64,000 nt of DNA. It comes from Lachnospiraceae bacterium (GTDB lineage Bacteria > Bacillota > Clostridia > Lachnospirales > Lachnospiraceae). Below, in pieces: positions 62,194-64,000 of the stretch. The stretch covers positions 1-64,000 of the forward strand of contig JAFVBE010000035.1 of the NCBI GenBank assembly GCA_017480195.1. The letters run 5' to 3'. How positions within the stretch are numbered: the stretch's first letter is position 1; each line of letters begins with the position of its first letter. Under the pieces are notes generated by a model, which saw nothing but the letters and a program-made list of their open reading frames with translations, searched no databases and was not told the DNA's origin. The translations under genes and the position numbers were made by a program.

Positions 62194-64000
62194 TCAACCA
62201 TGAAAAAATTCAAATATATTTTTAGCAACCCCCTGCGGCATACCCTGAACCGCCTCTAATTCAGAAATATCTGCTGTCCTAATATGTTCAATATCCTTAA
62301 AATGTTTAAGCAACGCCTTCCTTCGTGATGGTCCTACACCTTTTATCTCATCAAGTATGGAATGCACCTGATTTTTGCTTCTAAGCTGTCTGTGGTATTC
62401 AATTGCGAACCTGTGTGCCTCGTCCTGAAGTGCAGTTATCATTAGCATGGCTTGACTTCCTTTCGGAAATTCCACCTCTTCATTGTTATAATATAGTCCT
62501 CTGGTATGGTGGTTATCATCCTTAACCATACCGCATACCGGTATGTCAATACCGAGACTGTCAAGCACCATAAGAGCAATATTGACCTGACCCTTGCCAC
62601 CATCCATCATTATGACATCAGGATATATATCCATCTTTTCATCAGTGAACCTCCTGCTTAGCACTTCTTTCATGGAAGCATAATCATCCGGTCCCTGTAT
62701 GGTCTTAAGTCTGAATTTCCTGTAGGCATTCTTCTTCGGTACACCTTTCTCAAATACTACCATAGATGCTACACTGAGTGTACCCGATATATGTGATATA
62801 TCGAACGCCTCAAGCCTGTCTGCCTTTTCTATACCAAGCAGATTAGCTATATCCTTAGCAGCACCTATAGTCCTCTTCTCCTGTCTTTTAATCCTCTCCA
62901 TATCCTGTTTTAAGACAAGTGCTGCATTGTCGTAGGCAAGATTAAGCAGCTTCTTTTTCTCGCCCTTCTGCGGAATTATGATTTTAACCTTAGAGCCTCT
63001 TTTCTCCTCAAAATAAGCTTCCAATATATCCATCTCATCTATCTCATCCTGTACGACTATCTCCTTAGGTAAGAATGGTGTGCCTGAATAATACTGCTTC
63101 ACAAATGCCGTAATAATCTCACTTACACTCTCCTGATTATTCGCATTCATGTGATGATGCTCTCTTCCTAAGAGCTTTCCCTCTCTGACGAAGAATATCG
63201 TGACAACTGCGTCAGTATCATTTGAAGCACAGGCTATGATATCTCTGTCCTCGCCATTTGCGATATTCATCTTCTGCTTATCCATAATATGATTTATACT
63301 TTCGATTAAATCCCGAGTCTCAGCCGCCTTCTCGAATTCCATCTCCTCAGCATAGTTTTTCATTTTTTTATTTAATGAATTAAGTGTATCCTTGTAATTT
63401 CCATTTAGAAAATCAATCGCTCTATCGATATTCTTCCTGTAATCTTCAGAGGAAATACGAGCATTGCATGGTGCATCACATTGTCCTATCTGATGATATA
63501 GACAAGGTCTCTCCTTACCTATATCTCTTGGCAGAACCCTGTTACAGTTCCTTAAATGATAGAGCTTATTGATAAGCTCTATGATATCCCTTACCGCACG
63601 CGAATTAGTGTATGGACCGAAATATTTTGACTTATCGCGCCTAATATTGTGACTATACAGCACTCGCGGATATTCTTCCTCCACCGTAATTTTAATATAC
63701 GGATAACCCTTATCATCAGTCATAAGCGTATTGTACTTCGGACGATATTCTTTAATAAAGTTACATTCAAGCACAAGTGCCTCCATCTCTGATGAAGTCA
63801 CTATGTATTCAAAATATGCTATCTGCGAAACCATCTTGACAATCTTCGGAGAATTATTGTGTCCGTGACCTTCTCTAAAGTACTGCCTCACTCTGTTGTG
63901 CAGATTAATCGCCTTACCCACATAAAGAATATCATCATTGGCACTGTGCATAACATACACACCCGGCTTCTTGGGAAGTTTATTAAGTTCCGTCTCTATA
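62194..64000 (-). CDS. uvrC: Excinuclease ABC subunit C (5' end cut by window)
   Basis: UvrC makes both incisions in nucleotide excision repair. The reading frame runs through the right window edge: beyond the GTG at 63960 the DNA still encodes ETELNKLPKKPGVYVM, the start of the GIY-YIG domain, so only about ten codons are missing. Later come ILYVGKAINLHNRV (GIY-YIG), a UVR motif (KNYAEEMEFEKAAETRD, about 200), the RNase-H-like nuclease with EAFDISHISGT and MMDGGKGQV, and tandem helix-hairpin-helices (IKGVGPSRRKALLKHF). It is the first seen gene of uvrC-yqeG. Confidence 0.96.
   Translation of the reverse strand, partial: IETELNKLPKKPGVYVMHSANDDILYVGKAINLHNRVRQYFREGHGHNNSPKIVKMVSQIAYFEYIVTSSEMEALVLECNFIKEYRPKYNTLMTDDKGYPYIKITVEEEYPRVLYSHNIRRDKSKYFGPYTNSRAVRDIIELINKLYHLRNCNRVLPRDIGKERPCLYHQIGQCDAPCNARISSEDYRKNIDRAIDFLNGNYKDTLNSLNKKMKNYAEEMEFEKAAETRDLIESINHIMDKQKMNIANGEDRDIIACASNDTDAVVTIFFVREGKLLGREHHHMNANNQESVSEIITAFVKQYYSGTPFLPKEIVVQDEIDEMDILEAYFEEKRGSKVKIIIPQKGEKKKLLNLAYDNAALVLKQDMERIKRQEKRTIGAAKDIANLLGIEKADRLEAFDISHISGTLSVASMVVFEKGVPKKNAYRKFRLKTIQGPDDYASMKEVLSRRFTDEKMDIYPDVIMMDGGKGQVNIALMVLDSLGIDIPVCGMVKDDNHHTRGLYYNNEEVEFPKGSQAMLMITALQDEAHRFAIEYHRQLRSKNQVHSILDEIKGVGPSRRKALLKHFKDIEHIRTADISELEAVQGMPQGVAKNIFEFFHG

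Noticed and set aside
1-64000. tRNA, rRNA, CRISPR arrays and insertion sequences
   Set aside because: I saw no tRNA T-loop context with matching acceptor stem, no rRNA blocks, no regularly spaced repeats and no transposase frame.

Overview
The window is chromosomal DNA of a low-GC anaerobic Firmicute, most likely a Lachnospiraceae member. The grounds are family-typical gene sets (dgt-dnaG-rpoD-trmK-nif3, clpC next to radA, a TGS/uridine-kinase fusion, folB-folK fusion, YesL-type proteins next to sugar transporters), strong AGGAGG ribosome sites, frequent GTG/TTG starts and Asp/Glu/Thr-rich sugar-binding lipoproteins. Most genes lie on the minus strand. The left edge is intergenic. The right edge cuts the 5' end of uvrC. 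I saw no tRNA, rRNA, CRISPR array or IS transposase.

Layout. 0.4-6.7 kb: flavoprotein, HAD phosphatase, radA, a small conserved protein, a 220-bp palindromic element, then clpC behind a GntR regulator. 6.8-9.7 kb: purMND, with purM apparently starting on ATT. 9.8-15.6 kb: a soluble sugar-sensor/diguanylate cyclase, metF, a coiled-coil protein, a nitroreductase and rnpB on the plus strand. 15.8-25.1 kb: asnB, nucleoside kinase, nif3, trmK, rpoD, dnaG and dgt. 25.2-38.4 kb: two mirror-image paralogous sugar ABC operons (binding protein, two permeases, YesL) flanking a 4.5-kb segment with a membrane protein, an ABC-F ATPase and a tyrosine recombinase. 38.5-44.2 kb: a small Cys-rich protein and an FtsX-type ABC exporter with its two-component system. 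44.5-47.9 kb: an orphan type IV pilin-like protein and a sortase-anchored surface protein. 48-53.3 kb: a purine permease and the ppk1-ppx polyphosphate pair. 53.3-57.1 kb: a second palindromic element and a folate operon (folC, HD protein, folP, folBK). 57.2-64 kb: polysaccharide deacetylase, three unknown or lipoprotein genes, a membrane protein, a YqeG-type phosphatase and uvrC.

Main point of interest. The two sugar-binding-protein genes share a perfect 99-bp inverted repeat covering their 5' ends, although the sequence after it is only about 70% identical. The repeat stops exactly at the Shine-Dalgarno sequence of the left gene, which has a consensus promoter. The right gene has no visible ribosome site. 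The DNA between carries a complete tyrosine recombinase and paired direct repeats near the right repeat. This is what a DNA-inversion switch moving one promoter/RBS between two transporter operons would look like. It is an inference from sequence only.

Other points: several large, unrelated-looking intergenic palindromes (111-271, 3631-3850, 53345-53533, 60636-60756), the ATT start of purM with a nine-codon ORF ending on it, and an HD-domain gene inside the folate operon.
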